A DNA stretch of 24,262 nt, from assembly GCA_937960795.1 (NCBI GenBank), contig CALGPA010000020.1, positions 1 through 24,262 of the forward strand, in the 5' to 3' direction. The notes beneath the pieces were generated by a model. It did no database searches and was not told the origin of the DNA. It saw nothing but the letters and a program-made list of their open reading frames with translations. This document shows positions 15,855-24,262 of this stretch, piece after piece (position 1 is the stretch's first letter; every line of letters begins with the position of its first letter). Source of the stretch: an uncultured bacterium. GTDB taxonomy: Bacteria; Cloacimonadota; Cloacimonadia; Cloacimonadales; Cloacimonadaceae. The translations under genes were made by a program, and so were the position numbers.

Positions 15855-15902
15855 ACTTGCCGAAAAAGCAGGGATGGATATTTTGTCTCCAAGAGGTATG
15901 AA

Positions 15903-16949
15903 ATGCGTCCTGAAAAGAATGAACTGATAAGAATGCTCAGTCTTCAGTCTGAAGATGAGCTAAAAGAACTATATAAACAAGCTTACGAGATAAAAAAAGC
16001 AAATGTAGGCACCAAAGTCTACTTTCGCGGCATCATCGAGCTTAGTAATATCTGCTCCAAGAATTGCTATTACTGTGGCATCCGTAGCGGAAACCCGGAC
16101 TTCACCCGCTATACCATCTCCATGGAAGAAGCTCTTGCTGAAGCCAAGTGGTGCTATGAACAGCGTTATGGCAGCCTCGTCATCCAAGCGGGAGAGCGCA
16201 CGGACAGGGCCTGGACTGATTTTGTCACGGAATTGATAAGCGGCATCAAAGAGCTGTCCGATGGGAAACTCGGCATCACCCTCTCCTTGGGCGAACAGAG
16301 CGAAGAGATATACCAAAAATGGTTTGATGCCGGAGCGCACCGCTATCTCTTGCGGATTGAAACAACCAATCAGAAGCTCTACAAAGAGCTGCATCCCCAA
16401 GATCATGATTTTGAGTATCGCAGAGATTGCCTGCGTCTCTTACGCAAGGTGGGATATCAAGTCGGAACCGGCGTCATGGTAGGCTTGCCGGGGCAAAGCT
16501 TTGAGGACATCGCCGACGACATTCTCTTCTTCTATGACGAGGACGTGGATATGCTCGGCATGGGGCCCTATATTCCGCATCACGGCACTCCGCTGGCGCA
16601 TCTGGTGGAGGGCTTTGACAAGGAAGCCGCTCTCTTGATGGGTCTAAAGATGATAGCCACCTGCCGCATTGCGCTTAAAGATGTGAACATCGCCACGACG
16701 ACAGCCCTCCAGGCTCTGCATCCTGAGGGAAGGGAACTCGGTCTTTTGGCAGGCGCGAATGTCTTGATGCCAAACATCACGGATACCAAATATCGAGAAG
16801 GCTATCAACTCTATGAGGGCAAGCCCTGCATGGATGAAAATGCTGATCAGTGCGTCGGCTGTCTTTCTCGCAGGATCGCATCCATCGGCGAGACAATCGG
16901 CTTTGATGAATGGGGCGATTCGCATCACTTTTACAAGCGAAACAACTAA
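15903..16949 (+). CDS. hydE: [FeFe]-hydrogenase H-cluster radical SAM maturase HydE
   Basis: A 348-residue radical SAM enzyme of the HydE family, which with HydF and HydG builds the di-iron subcluster of [FeFe]-hydrogenase. Seen: FRGIIELSNICSKNCYYCG (41-59) with the SAM-cluster Cys C51, C55 and C58; MVGLPGQSFEDIADD; GMGPYIPHHGTPLA; and GANVLMPN. Near the end, GKPCMDENADQCVGC keeps the CX7CX2C spacing of the accessory cluster in Thermotoga HydE. Start ATG 15903 is preceded by AAGAGGT; the in-frame GTG at 15843 lies in the terminator stem of the upstream gene and is rejected. No hydrogenase, hydF or hydG is in the window, so it is an isolated maturase gene here. The related pyrrolysine enzyme PylB is a less likely alternative. 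Confidence 0.92.
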   Translation: MRPEKNELIRMLSLQSEDELKELYKQAYEIKKANVGTKVYFRGIIELSNICSKNCYYCGIRSGNPDFTRYTISMEEALAEAKWCYEQRYGSLVIQAGERTDRAWTDFVTELISGIKELSDGKLGITLSLGEQSEEIYQKWFDAGAHRYLLRIETTNQKLYKELHPQDHDFEYRRDCLRLLRKVGYQVGTGVMVGLPGQSFEDIADDILFFYDEDVDMLGMGPYIPHHGTPLAHLVEGFDKEAALLMGLKMIATCRIALKDVNIATTTALQALHPEGRELGLLAGANVLMPNITDTKYREGYQLYEGKPCMDENADQCVGCLSRRIASIGETIGFDEWGDSHHFYKRNN

Positions 16950-17067
16950 GCCTGACTTTATAAATCCCTTGATTCCACTAATCCGTAAAACAGATCATAG
17001 GTTTCGGAACGTTTCTTGCATACGTATAAACAAAGAATAAATATATGACCGTCCCATGGAGGTTACA

Positions 17068-18087
17068 ATGACACGGAAGTTTTTATTATACTTGGCTTTG
17101 GCAGCGGCTTTGCTTCTAACGGCATGTGCCGAGAAGAATACAGCTTTTGAGAATTCTGATGCTTTTGATCTGATCAGCGTCGTCCCGGTAGTGGGCAATC
17201 CTTCCGAATTGGACTATGATTCCACCCACATGTATGTAGCTTTGGATCAAGGTGGCCTCGCTGCCATCGACTTGCAGAGCTATCAGACCAGCTGGTATAC
17301 TACTGCGCCTTCCGAAGATGGGAGCGTCACAGAATTTAAGCAAACCCGCATCCTGAGTGTGGTGCCTGAGTATAATCGCTTATTCTTGAATGAAATTACC
17401 GGCACGGATATGATCCACATCATGGATTCCTCCAATCCTGATTCTCTGATGATCGTTGATTCTGTGATCGGCGGCACCTTTGACATCCAAGACATCCATG
17501 CTCGTGTGCTTGATGAACCCATTGATGGCAATCCAATCGAGGTTCTGTATTGCGATAGCGGCAATATAAACTACCGTCTCTACAATGCCGAGCTTTGGGT
17601 AGGATTTGGTTTCTCGATTCGCAACCTTCCTTTGCGTCTTTCCGGCGTGGATTTTGATGATTCATACATCTATGCAGCAGCTCGCCAGAGAGGTCTTTTC
17701 ATCTTCAGTAAAGAAGATGGTGCTCAGATCGCCGAGTTTCCCATCTATGGAGATGCTCTCAAGGTCAAAGTGATCAATGGCTACGCCTTTGTAGCTTCCC
17801 GTCAGGGCGGCATCCAAGTCATTGACGTCCGCAATCCTGCTTCACCCCAGCTTGCAGATGGCTTTGTCACAGTCGGCTATGCCCAAGGCGTGGACTACCA
17901 CAATGGCAGATTGGCTGTAGCTTCCGGCAGCGGCGGCACCTACGTGTTTGACGCTACCAACCCCCATGACTTGCGCTTGATCCAACGCATCACGGAGTGC
18001 GGATACGCTAACGCCGTCAGATTTAAGGGCGACATTCTATCGATTGCCAGCCGTGACGATGGCATCTTCTTTTACGAGATGAGATAG
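17068..18087 (+). CDS. LVIVD-repeat-like beta-propeller lipoprotein
   Basis: A 339-residue predicted lipoprotein: MTRK, a hydrophobic core, and lipobox LTAC with C20 as the lipidated residue. The rest consists of propeller-like repeats of the LVIVD kind, for example VALDQGGLAAIDLQS, VASRQGGIQVIDVRNPASP and VASGSGGTYVFDATNP, each a strand pair ending in an 'I/V-D-x-x-N/S' turn. Such proteins are surface or periplasmic, and the repeats serve binding; no ligand can be named. The start at 17068 is chosen because GGAGGT (17058-17063) lies 4 nt upstream; the in-frame ATG at 17056 overlaps that site. It stands alone, 118 nt after hydE and before a clear terminator. Confidence 0.85.
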   Translation: MTRKFLLYLALAAALLLTACAEKNTAFENSDAFDLISVVPVVGNPSELDYDSTHMYVALDQGGLAAIDLQSYQTSWYTTAPSEDGSVTEFKQTRILSVVPEYNRLFLNEITGTDMIHIMDSSNPDSLMIVDSVIGGTFDIQDIHARVLDEPIDGNPIEVLYCDSGNINYRLYNAELWVGFGFSIRNLPLRLSGVDFDDSYIYAAARQRGLFIFSKEDGAQIAEFPIYGDALKVKVINGYAFVASRQGGIQVIDVRNPASPQLADGFVTVGYAQGVDYHNGRLAVASGSGGTYVFDATNPHDLRLIQRITECGYANAVRFKGDILSIASRDDGIFFYEMR

Positions 18088-18122
18088 TGAAAGCAACCCA
18101 TCCATAGATAGAAATCTTGATT

Positions 18123-18156
18123 AGGAACCCTGAGCCATGGCTTCGGGTTCCTTTTC
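18123..18156 (+). terminator. Rho-independent terminator after the lipoprotein gene
   Basis: A perfect outer 8-bp stem AGGAACCC (18123-18130) / GGGTTCCT (18145-18152), with further inner pairing GCC/GGC, is followed by TTTT. It ends 25 nt before the next start, so the following gene needs its own promoter or read-through. Confidence 0.85.
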
Positions 18157-18180
18157 GCATAAACTTCAAATGAGGAAACC

Positions 18181-21100
18181 ATGAAACACTTGTTGATACT
18201 TTGCATATTACTCTGCACAACCCTGATTCTAACTGCTGCCAATCCCTTGATGATTGAGGCTTCAGAGCCGATGGGATTGTCTCTGAGATTTGTTTCTCCC
18301 GAGCTTCGGATAGCCCCCGCTTCAGACTCAGATTTCCATCTACTAAGTATGGAACACGCCACACATGGAGCAGAACCCGGAAGCCCGGATCTGCCGATAT
18401 TTGGAGGCTTTGTGATCCTGCCGCCCAATGGCTCATACAGCCTGGATGTGCAGCTAAAAGGGGAAAAGAGCCACGGCGCGATTCGCCCGATGCCCATTGA
18501 GGATGAAAGCGATGCAAAGAGAGGATTTGACCCTGATCGCTACTACAATGCAGAACAAAGAGCAGTAGTCAGCGCCGGTGAGATCTCCACACTTAGAGAT
18601 TTTCGCGTCCTGCCCTTGCAGATCAATCCCGCACAATGGGATCCTCAGTCTTTGCAGCTTAGATCCTATGACGAGATCGAGATCTCCATCCGTTTCACCG
18701 ATGAGAAGACCGACACTGACATGGGGGCATACAGCAGCTATTCTCCCGCATTTCGCAAGCTCTATGAAGCGAGGCTCTTAAACTTTAACGACTATCGAGA
18801 CTTGAATCAATCCCACGATTATGGACGCATCCTAATGATCTACAATAGCGGAGTAAATGCCGCTTATGTGCAGATGCTGGAAGCCTTTGGCCGCTGGAAA
18901 CGCATGAAGGGACATGAATTGACGATGGTCAGCACGCAGACGACTGGCACCTCAAATGGAAGCATCCGAACCTATATCCAGAACCAATACGACAATCCGG
19001 TCACGCGCCCGGATTACATCATCCTCGTCGGAGATACACCCCAGATACCCACCTACTACGAAAACCTATCCGGCTACAACGGAGAAGGCGACTATCCATA
19101 CACATTCCTGGCCGGAAACGACATGCTGGGTGATGCCTTCATCGGAAGAATCTCTGTGGAAACGGTGGAACAGCTCGCCACCGTCCTCGAAAAGATCTAC
19201 CGCTATGAGCGTGACCTCACTGTGGATCCCGATTTTGCCGGATGGTTGGATCGCATGCTCTTAGTCGGAGACCCCTCGGTCTCAGGCATTTCTTGTATGT
19301 ACAACAGCAAATACATCAAGGAACTGGCAGAGATGGCAAATCCGAACTACAGCTTTGTGGAGCATTATAGCAGCAGCGCTGCAAATACGATCAACTCAGC
19401 CATCAATCAAGGCACTAGCTTCTTTAGCTATCGCGGATACATCGGCATGAGCGGATGGAGCCCCAGTGCTTCTTTGATGAATGGACCGCGTCTGCCACAT
19501 GCTGTGATTCTCACCTGCAGCACCGGCAATTTTGCCGGATCCTACTCTCCCGGAACCAGTGAAAGCTTTATCCGTCTGGGAACTTCAGCCAGTCCGGCGG
19601 GAGCGGTGACGGCGATTGGGATGGCAACCAGCGCGACCCATACTATGTTCAACAACGCCCTCAATGCCGCCATCTTCAATGGCATCTTCACCTACGAAAT
19701 GCGCAGCATGGGAGAGGCTCTGCTCAATGGCAGGCTCTTCCTCAAAGAAGTCTATGAAAGCCTCTATAGCAATCATGCGGATTACTTTGCCCATTGGTGC
19801 AACCTAATGGGAGATCCCTCCATGGAGGTTTTTATTGGCATCCCGGATGTCCTGAATATATCAGCAGTGGATGAGCTCCCAAGAGGCAGCAGATCCTTGG
19901 ATCTCTCGATCACAAACGCCTCCGGCAATCCCGTTTCTCAGGTGAGTGTGACAGCCTATTCCCCGGCAGCTGATGAGATCGTAGCTCGCGGATTTACCGA
20001 TGAAAACGGCGCCTTAAGCTTGCAGATCGGATCAGGAATCCAGAGTCAACTCATCATAACTGCTGTCAAGAACGACCATAAACCATCAAGCCACACCGTC
20101 GCTGCCGGCGACGGCGGCATCGTCTTGTATGATAAACTCATCTATGACAGTGGTGAGCAGGGCTCCATCGGCAATGGCGATGGCTATGCTCAAGCCGGAG
20201 AGACCGTAGCCGTAATGATAACGGTCAAAAACACATCCGATGAAGCTCTCACCGGACTTTCCGGCAGTGTGGTTTTGGAAGATGAACATGCAAGCCTTTT
20301 GACCTCAAGCATTAGCTTCGACGACATCCCCTCAGGCGGACACCTGACGGCAGATGCTCCGGTGCTTTTTAGCATCTCACATTCAGTACCTGCCATATAT
20401 GACTTGCGCCTGGATCTGAGTGTCAACGACAGCTCAGACAATAACCACTCGTTCCCGGTGCACATCGCCCTATACAATGGCGAGCTCAGCGTGGATAGCT
20501 TCAGCATCCAAGCCGGTGGTGACGGCATCTTGGATCCCACCGAGACCGGCACCTTGCAGCTAAACATCAAAAATAGCTCAGTCGCCACCGTTCATGGCAT
20601 ATCCGCTCAGCTCATCTCGCTCAATGATCTTGTGCAAGTGATAGATGATCAGGCCTTTGTGGGCAGTATTGTATCCGGCCAGACCACCGTCGCCATGGAA
20701 AGTTTCACCGTTTTGGCACGCTCTTTGGCGATTCCCGGAATGCAGATCCCCTTCCGCGCGCGATTGACTAATGATGATGGCTTCTTGCAGGATGCATTCT
20801 TCAATGTCTCGATCGGGACTGTCGGGCAGAATACTCCCTTGGGTCCCGATAGCTACGGATACTTCATCTATGACCAGACCGACACTACTTTCAGCGATTG
20901 CCCTGTCTATGATTGGATCGAGATCAATCCCTCACTGGGCGGAGACGGCACCCAGATCACCGGTTATTACGATCCCGGAAGCAGCAATGAAGAAGGAGAC
21001 ATCCTAGGCAGCGTCTCTTTAAAAGTAGTCGATTTGCCCTTTAGCTTCCCATTCTACGGGATAGATTATGATGAGATCACCGTCTGCAGTAATGGCTTCA

Positions 21101-23595
21101 TCGCCTTTGGCGTGACCGAGAATGCAGAGTTTAGAAACAGTCGTCTGCCCGGCGGAATGGGGCCTTCCCCGATGATTGCCGCTTTTTGGGATGATCTGAT
21201 CTTTGCCGGTGACGCCGGTATCTATCAATACTACGATGCTGAAAATGGCTGGTTTATCGTTGAATACAGCCGCATGCGTAGTGGCTACGACAGAAACTCT
21301 CTGGAAACCTTCCAAGTGATCTTCTACGATCCTGCAGTCCATCCCACCGGTATGGGCGATGGCAAGATCAAGATCCAATATAAGGACTTCAACAATATCG
21401 CAGTAGGTGGTGGAGGATACACGCCTGTGCATGGGCATTATGCCACCATAGGGATCAAAGACCACACAAACACGCGCGGCTTGGAATACACCTTCAACAA
21501 TATCTATCCTGATGCAGCCGCGCCGCTGTCCCACCATTCTGCGATCCTGATCACCACGGTTCCCGTTCTCCACGAAAGCCCATATCTTCTGTTTCAAGAT
21601 CTCGTGATCACTGATCCAAACGGCAACAATATCGCCGAAGCCGGGGAAACCATCGAGCTTGGCTTCAGGCTGATCAATCAAGGCCTCAACCCGGCAGAAA
21701 ACACACATATCTCAGTGAGCATGAACCACCCACATGCTCAGTTGATGAATTCACAAAGCGCCTATCCCCACATAGCTTCGGATGCAGGAGCTGTGAACAT
21801 CCAGCCCATCGGAGTCAGTATCTCCCCGGATTGCCCGGACGGCAGCTTGATTCAGCTTACCGTGAATGTTATGGAAGGCGCCTCCGAATGGAGCTACCCC
21901 GCCAGCTTCACCGTTCGCCGTCCTGCCGTGAGCATCAAAAACTACTTCGTAGACGATAGCATGGGCAATGGAAACGGTCTCGTCGAGCCCGGTGAAGATA
22001 TTCGTTTGGCTGTCAACTTCATTAACAGCACCGCAGTCAAAGCCAAGGAAATCAGCGCAAACATCATGAGCGTATCGCCCTATGTGAATATCACCAGTTC
22101 CTATGAAAATATCCCCATGATCAACCCCGGGGAGATCGCTCAAGTGATATTTGAGATCAGCATCCTGGAAACAGCTCCTTTGGGATACAACATCACCTTC
22201 TACGTCAGCTATTTGGGAGACATGATCGACGCCCAAAGTGACCAGATGATGCTTAGCGTCGGCACCACCGGCATGAGTAACGACTTTGAGTCAAATGATG
22301 GGTATTTCCAGCCCAGCCCCTCCGTAAATGGCTGGGAATGGGGAAGCTCTGCTTGGGCAGGAGCTCATAGTGGAGAAAAGGTCTGGGGAACTCGTCTCAA
22401 TGCTTTCTACAACGCCGTTGCGACATACCATCTCACCACGCAGCCCGTCTATATCGGTGCAGATTTCATGCTGGAATTTTGGCATAAATATCACATCGAC
22501 GAAAATGACGGTGGGCAAGTGAAGATCTCCACAGACGGCGGCTCCAGCTGGCAGCTATTGACGCCAGATGGGGGATACCCGTCCTCAAACATCAGCGCTT
22601 TAAACGGTCCGGGCTTCACAGGTGTATGTGATGAGTGGACACGCGTCATATTCCCGCTTAGTGAATACGGCTCCCAAAATGTCCAGTTTAGATTTACCTT
22701 CTCATCAGGAGTATATGAGCAAAATGAGGGATGGTTCATAGACGATATCAGGACATCCGGATACGTCACGCATGCGGGAGTTCTGACAGGGAATGTCTCC
22801 ACTACATATCCTTGGGCTCAAAACGCAAATGCACGAGTAAAGAACCAAGACGGCATCTTTGTTCCCGTCGATGCCCAAGGAGATTACTTGATGCTCTTGC
22901 CGATGGGAAGTCACCTGGTCTCTGCCGTAGCTGATGGATATCAGTCCCAATATCCGGTAAACGTCCTACTTTCTAATGATGGGGCACACAGCGAGCTGGA
23001 TTTCTTTTTGGGATATCTGAGTCCTGTTACCGATATCACTCACAATCTGGAAGCCGGTGTATTGACACTCACTTGGCAAAACCCGGAATTGGCAGATTAT
23101 CTGGTGCAATACTATGAGGTATATCGCCGTTTTGGCGCCTCAGCCTTTGAGATGATGGCTCTTAAGCATAAACCGAACTATTCCGAAGAGCTTCACTACG
23201 ACGGGGTCTATCAATACTATGTGATCGCTATCTACCCGGAAGGGCGAAGCATCCCCGGACAAATCCTCGAGATTAATGCCCAAAACGTCAGTATCGAAGA
23301 TCCTGACACAAGCCCGATGCTCACAGGAATCGGCGGCAACTATCCCAATCCTTTCAATCCGGAAACCACCATCCTCTTTAGCTTGGCTGAAGCTTCTTCT
23401 TGCAATATCTCGATATTCAATGTTAAAGGACAGAAGGTAAGGGAACTCCTCATGGAGGATCTCCCCGCCGGCGAACATCGCAGGATCTGGGATGGCAAAG
23501 ATGACCAGGACCGTTTAGTGAGCTCTGGCATCTATTTTATCCATCTGCAAGCTGGTAAGTCCCGCTTCACTAAGAAAGCTATGCTGATGAAATAG
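18181..23595 (+). CDS. Large secreted C25-family protein with sorting domain; catalytic His replaced
   Basis: An 1804-residue exported protein. Signal peptide 1-20 (LTAA/N). A propeptide-like region precedes a C25 (gingipain-family) domain at about 210-555, with C446 in ILTCSTGNF. The expected GHG is replaced: SYRGYIGMSGW (416-426) places Tyr420 where the catalytic His should be, so it may be inactive or use another residue. Downstream are Ig-like modules marked by GNGDGYAQAGET (about 664), DGILDPTETG (about 780), NGNNIAEAGET (about 1147) and GNGNGLVEPGE (about 1262). A FPFYG/FWDDL beta module occupies about 947-1107, a MAM or cleaved-adhesin-like jelly roll about 1368-1527, a carboxypeptidase-regulatory-like domain about 1533-1615 and an FN3-like domain about 1617-1710. 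The C-terminal 90 residues (GNYPNPFNPET, IFNVKGQKVREL, SGIYFIHLQAG) are a FlgD-like/type IX sorting domain. It is probably a surface adhesin or processing factor. Confidence 0.88.
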   Translation: MKHLLILCILLCTTLILTAANPLMIEASEPMGLSLRFVSPELRIAPASDSDFHLLSMEHATHGAEPGSPDLPIFGGFVILPPNGSYSLDVQLKGEKSHGAIRPMPIEDESDAKRGFDPDRYYNAEQRAVVSAGEISTLRDFRVLPLQINPAQWDPQSLQLRSYDEIEISIRFTDEKTDTDMGAYSSYSPAFRKLYEARLLNFNDYRDLNQSHDYGRILMIYNSGVNAAYVQMLEAFGRWKRMKGHELTMVSTQTTGTSNGSIRTYIQNQYDNPVTRPDYIILVGDTPQIPTYYENLSGYNGEGDYPYTFLAGNDMLGDAFIGRISVETVEQLATVLEKIYRYERDLTVDPDFAGWLDRMLLVGDPSVSGISCMYNSKYIKELAEMANPNYSFVEHYSSSAANTINSAINQGTSFFSYRGYIGMSGWSPSASLMNGPRLPHAVILTCSTGNFAGSYSPGTSESFIRLGTSASPAGAVTAIGMATSATHTMFNNALNAAIFNGIFTYEMRSMGEALLNGRLFLKEVYESLYSNHADYFAHWCNLMGDPSMEVFIGIPDVLNISAVDELPRGSRSLDLSITNASGNPVSQVSVTAYSPAADEIVARGFTDENGALSLQIGSGIQSQLIITAVKNDHKPSSHTVAAGDGGIVLYDKLIYDSGEQGSIGNGDGYAQAGETVAVMITVKNTSDEALTGLSGSVVLEDEHASLLTSSISFDDIPSGGHLTADAPVLFSISHSVPAIYDLRLDLSVNDSSDNNHSFPVHIALYNGELSVDSFSIQAGGDGILDPTETGTLQLNIKNSSVATVHGISAQLISLNDLVQVIDDQAFVGSIVSGQTTVAMESFTVLARSLAIPGMQIPFRARLTNDDGFLQDAFFNVSIGTVGQNTPLGPDSYGYFIYDQTDTTFSDCPVYDWIEINPSLGGDGTQITGYYDPGSSNEEGDILGSVSLKVVDLPFSFPFYGIDYDEITVCSNGFIAFGVTENAEFRNSRLPGGMGPSPMIAAFWDDLIFAGDAGIYQYYDAENGWFIVEYSRMRSGYDRNSLETFQVIFYDPAVHPTGMGDGKIKIQYKDFNNIAVGGGGYTPVHGHYATIGIKDHTNTRGLEYTFNNIYPDAAAPLSHHSAILITTVPVLHESPYLLFQDLVITDPNGNNIAEAGETIELGFRLINQGLNPAENTHISVSMNHPHAQLMNSQSAYPHIASDAGAVNIQPIGVSISPDCPDGSLIQLTVNVMEGASEWSYPASFTVRRPAVSIKNYFVDDSMGNGNGLVEPGEDIRLAVNFINSTAVKAKEISANIMSVSPYVNITSSYENIPMINPGEIAQVIFEISILETAPLGYNITFYVSYLGDMIDAQSDQMMLSVGTTGMSNDFESNDGYFQPSPSVNGWEWGSSAWAGAHSGEKVWGTRLNAFYNAVATYHLTTQPVYIGADFMLEFWHKYHIDENDGGQVKISTDGGSSWQLLTPDGGYPSSNISALNGPGFTGVCDEWTRVIFPLSEYGSQNVQFRFTFSSGVYEQNEGWFIDDIRTSGYVTHAGVLTGNVSTTYPWAQNANARVKNQDGIFVPVDAQGDYLMLLPMGSHLVSAVADGYQSQYPVNVLLSNDGAHSELDFFLGYLSPVTDITHNLEAGVLTLTWQNPELADYLVQYYEVYRRFGASAFEMMALKHKPNYSEELHYDGVYQYYVIAIYPEGRSIPGQILEINAQNVSIEDPDTSPMLTGIGGNYPNPFNPETTILFSLAEASSCNISIFNVKGQKVRELLMEDLPAGEHRRIWDGKDDQDRLVSSGIYFIHLQAGKSRFTKKAMLMK

Positions 23596-23622
23596 TCATT
23601 TGCCTAGACGATAGAGAATCAT

Positions 23623-23651
23623 ATATGCCCGGGAAACCGGGCATATTTCTT
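23623..23651 (+). terminator. Rho-independent terminator with GAAA tetraloop
   Basis: A perfect 10-bp stem ATATGCCCGG (23623-23632) / CCGGGCATAT (23637-23646), with GAAA loop and TTTCTT tail, lies 27 nt beyond the stop of the 1804-residue protein gene. Confidence 0.9.
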
Positions 23652-23682
23652 GCTAAACTGGGAATACGTCATATGTCGTTTA

Positions 23683-23774
23683 GAATCCATTGAGCACTCA
23701 GCATCTATCCGCATTTGTCTAGGACTATTAGACTTCGAGTAATCCCTGAGATTCCGGGTCAAGCCAGGAATGAC
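23683..23774. repeat. Dispersed repeat, copy A (truncated)
   Basis: This 92-bp stretch matches 23889-23979 over nearly its whole length, with a few substitutions and one indel. Shared blocks include GCATTTGTCTAGGACTAT, AGACTTCGAGT and ATTCCGGGTCAAGCCAGGAA. The last block can fold (ATTCC / GGAAT). The left third present in copy B is missing, so this copy looks truncated. Confidence 0.8.
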
Positions 23775-23850
23775 CGATCTTGATGTTGTGGTAAGGAATC
23801 AAAAAACCGCCTCGATGTGACTGATATAAACATCACTTGCGCTCCATATT

Positions 23851-23980
23851 AGTCATTCCGGAATTCGAAGCGGAGCGCAGAATATCCGGAATCCATTGAA
23901 CATCGGCATCTATCAGCATTTGTCTAGGACTATAAGACTTCGAGTGATCCCCGAGATTCCGGGTCAAGCCAGGAATGACT
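23851..23980. repeat. MITE-like 130-bp element, copy B, with 9-bp terminal inverted repeats
   Basis: The element begins AGTCATTCC (23851-23859) and ends GGAATGACT (23972-23980), a perfect 9-bp terminal inverted repeat. Internally it has ATTCCGGA / TCCGGAAT and shares about 90 bp (23889-23979) with copy A. It contains no ORF. I see no clear target-site duplication. Confidence 0.65.
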
Positions 23981-24109
23981 GGTGTAGTGCTGGAGGGCAG
24001 GATATGTGATGACTTTGTGGTAAGGGTAGAGCCTTGTTCAGCCCAATTATGACTTTTTGATTATCCATCCTCAATTCTCAACCCGATTTTCGGAGAAACT
24101 GTAAATCGT

Positions 24110-24176
24110 CTAAGTCCTTATTTTCTCACCGCTTGCACGCCCGACCGGTGAGCGACCGGTGAGGGAGGCATGAGAA
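24110..24176. repeat. 67-bp intergenic repeat, copy 2
   Basis: Gap-free match to 8500-8566, about 85% identical by eye. Here the two inner repeats are CGACCGGTGAG in perfect tandem (core ACCGGTGAG), where copy 1 has AGCGGTGAG twice. CTCACCG can pair with either CGGTGAG. It lies in a gene-free stretch. Confidence 0.75.
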
Positions 24177-24262
24177 GCCCATATTTTGCAAGCACTTACG
24201 AGCCTGTTTTTCCATTAATAATGGCATGTTTTGCGATAATCAAGCTCGGTAGGGCGGGGAAA
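24177..24262. other. Non-coding right edge
   Basis: No credible gene start or RNA gene is visible. There is a small palindrome CCATTA-A-TAATGG (24214-24226). The gene-free zone as a whole runs from 23596 to the window end and contains only the terminator and the repeats listed. Confidence 0.5.

Noticed and set aside
15843..15902. Upstream GTG start for hydE adding 20 residues
   Set aside because: The GTG is in the stem of the UUCG terminator of the previous gene, and AAGAGGT supports the ATG at 15903.

Overview
The window looks like a chromosomal segment of an anaerobic bacterium of the FCB group, most likely Candidatus Cloacimonadota or a near relative. This rests on the combination of gene content: a hybrid cluster protein operon, the [FeFe]-hydrogenase maturase HydE, two very large secreted gingipain-family (C25) proteins, and a C-terminal FlgD-like/type IX secretion sorting domain. 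The taxonomic call is an inference; no complete marker gene is present, only the last ~36 nt of what appears to be a 5S rRNA at the left edge.

Left part (1-8.3 kb): 5S rRNA tail, a pirin, and on the minus strand a 988-residue protein combining two receiver-like domains with a PEP/pyruvate-binding ATP-grasp domain. Divergent from it is a tightly packed plus-strand operon with start/stop overlaps: umuC-type Y-family polymerase, YigZ/IMPACT protein, ChaN-like exported protein, MEMO1-like AmrB and AMMECR1-like AmrA.

Middle (8.3-12.1 kb): a palindrome-rich intergenic stretch, then a minus-strand operon reading tetR - ferredoxin - cupin - hcp. It looks like a self-regulated redox or nitrosative-stress unit, with a 26-bp near-palindrome just upstream of tetR as candidate operator and a strong hairpin terminator after hcp.

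Right part (12.4-24.3 kb): the most striking gene is a 1138-residue secreted protein (12395-15811). It joins an Arg-gingipain-like cysteine protease to a Porphyromonas-PPAD-like peptidylarginine deiminase. All catalytic residues of both enzymes are present, as are the Rgp S1-pocket residues, the R/Y maturation junction and the PPAD arginine pair that reads a C-terminal carboxylate. In Porphyromonas these are separate proteins acting in sequence: the protease exposes C-terminal Arg and the deiminase turns it into citrulline. Here they are one polypeptide. It is followed by a UUCG-loop terminator, hydE, a beta-propeller lipoprotein, and an 1804-residue second C25 protein. That one has lost the canonical catalytic His but carries a sorting domain that the fusion lacks.

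The last ~0.65 kb has no gene and holds a terminator plus several repeat elements, one of which is a second copy of a 67-bp repeat also found before hcp.
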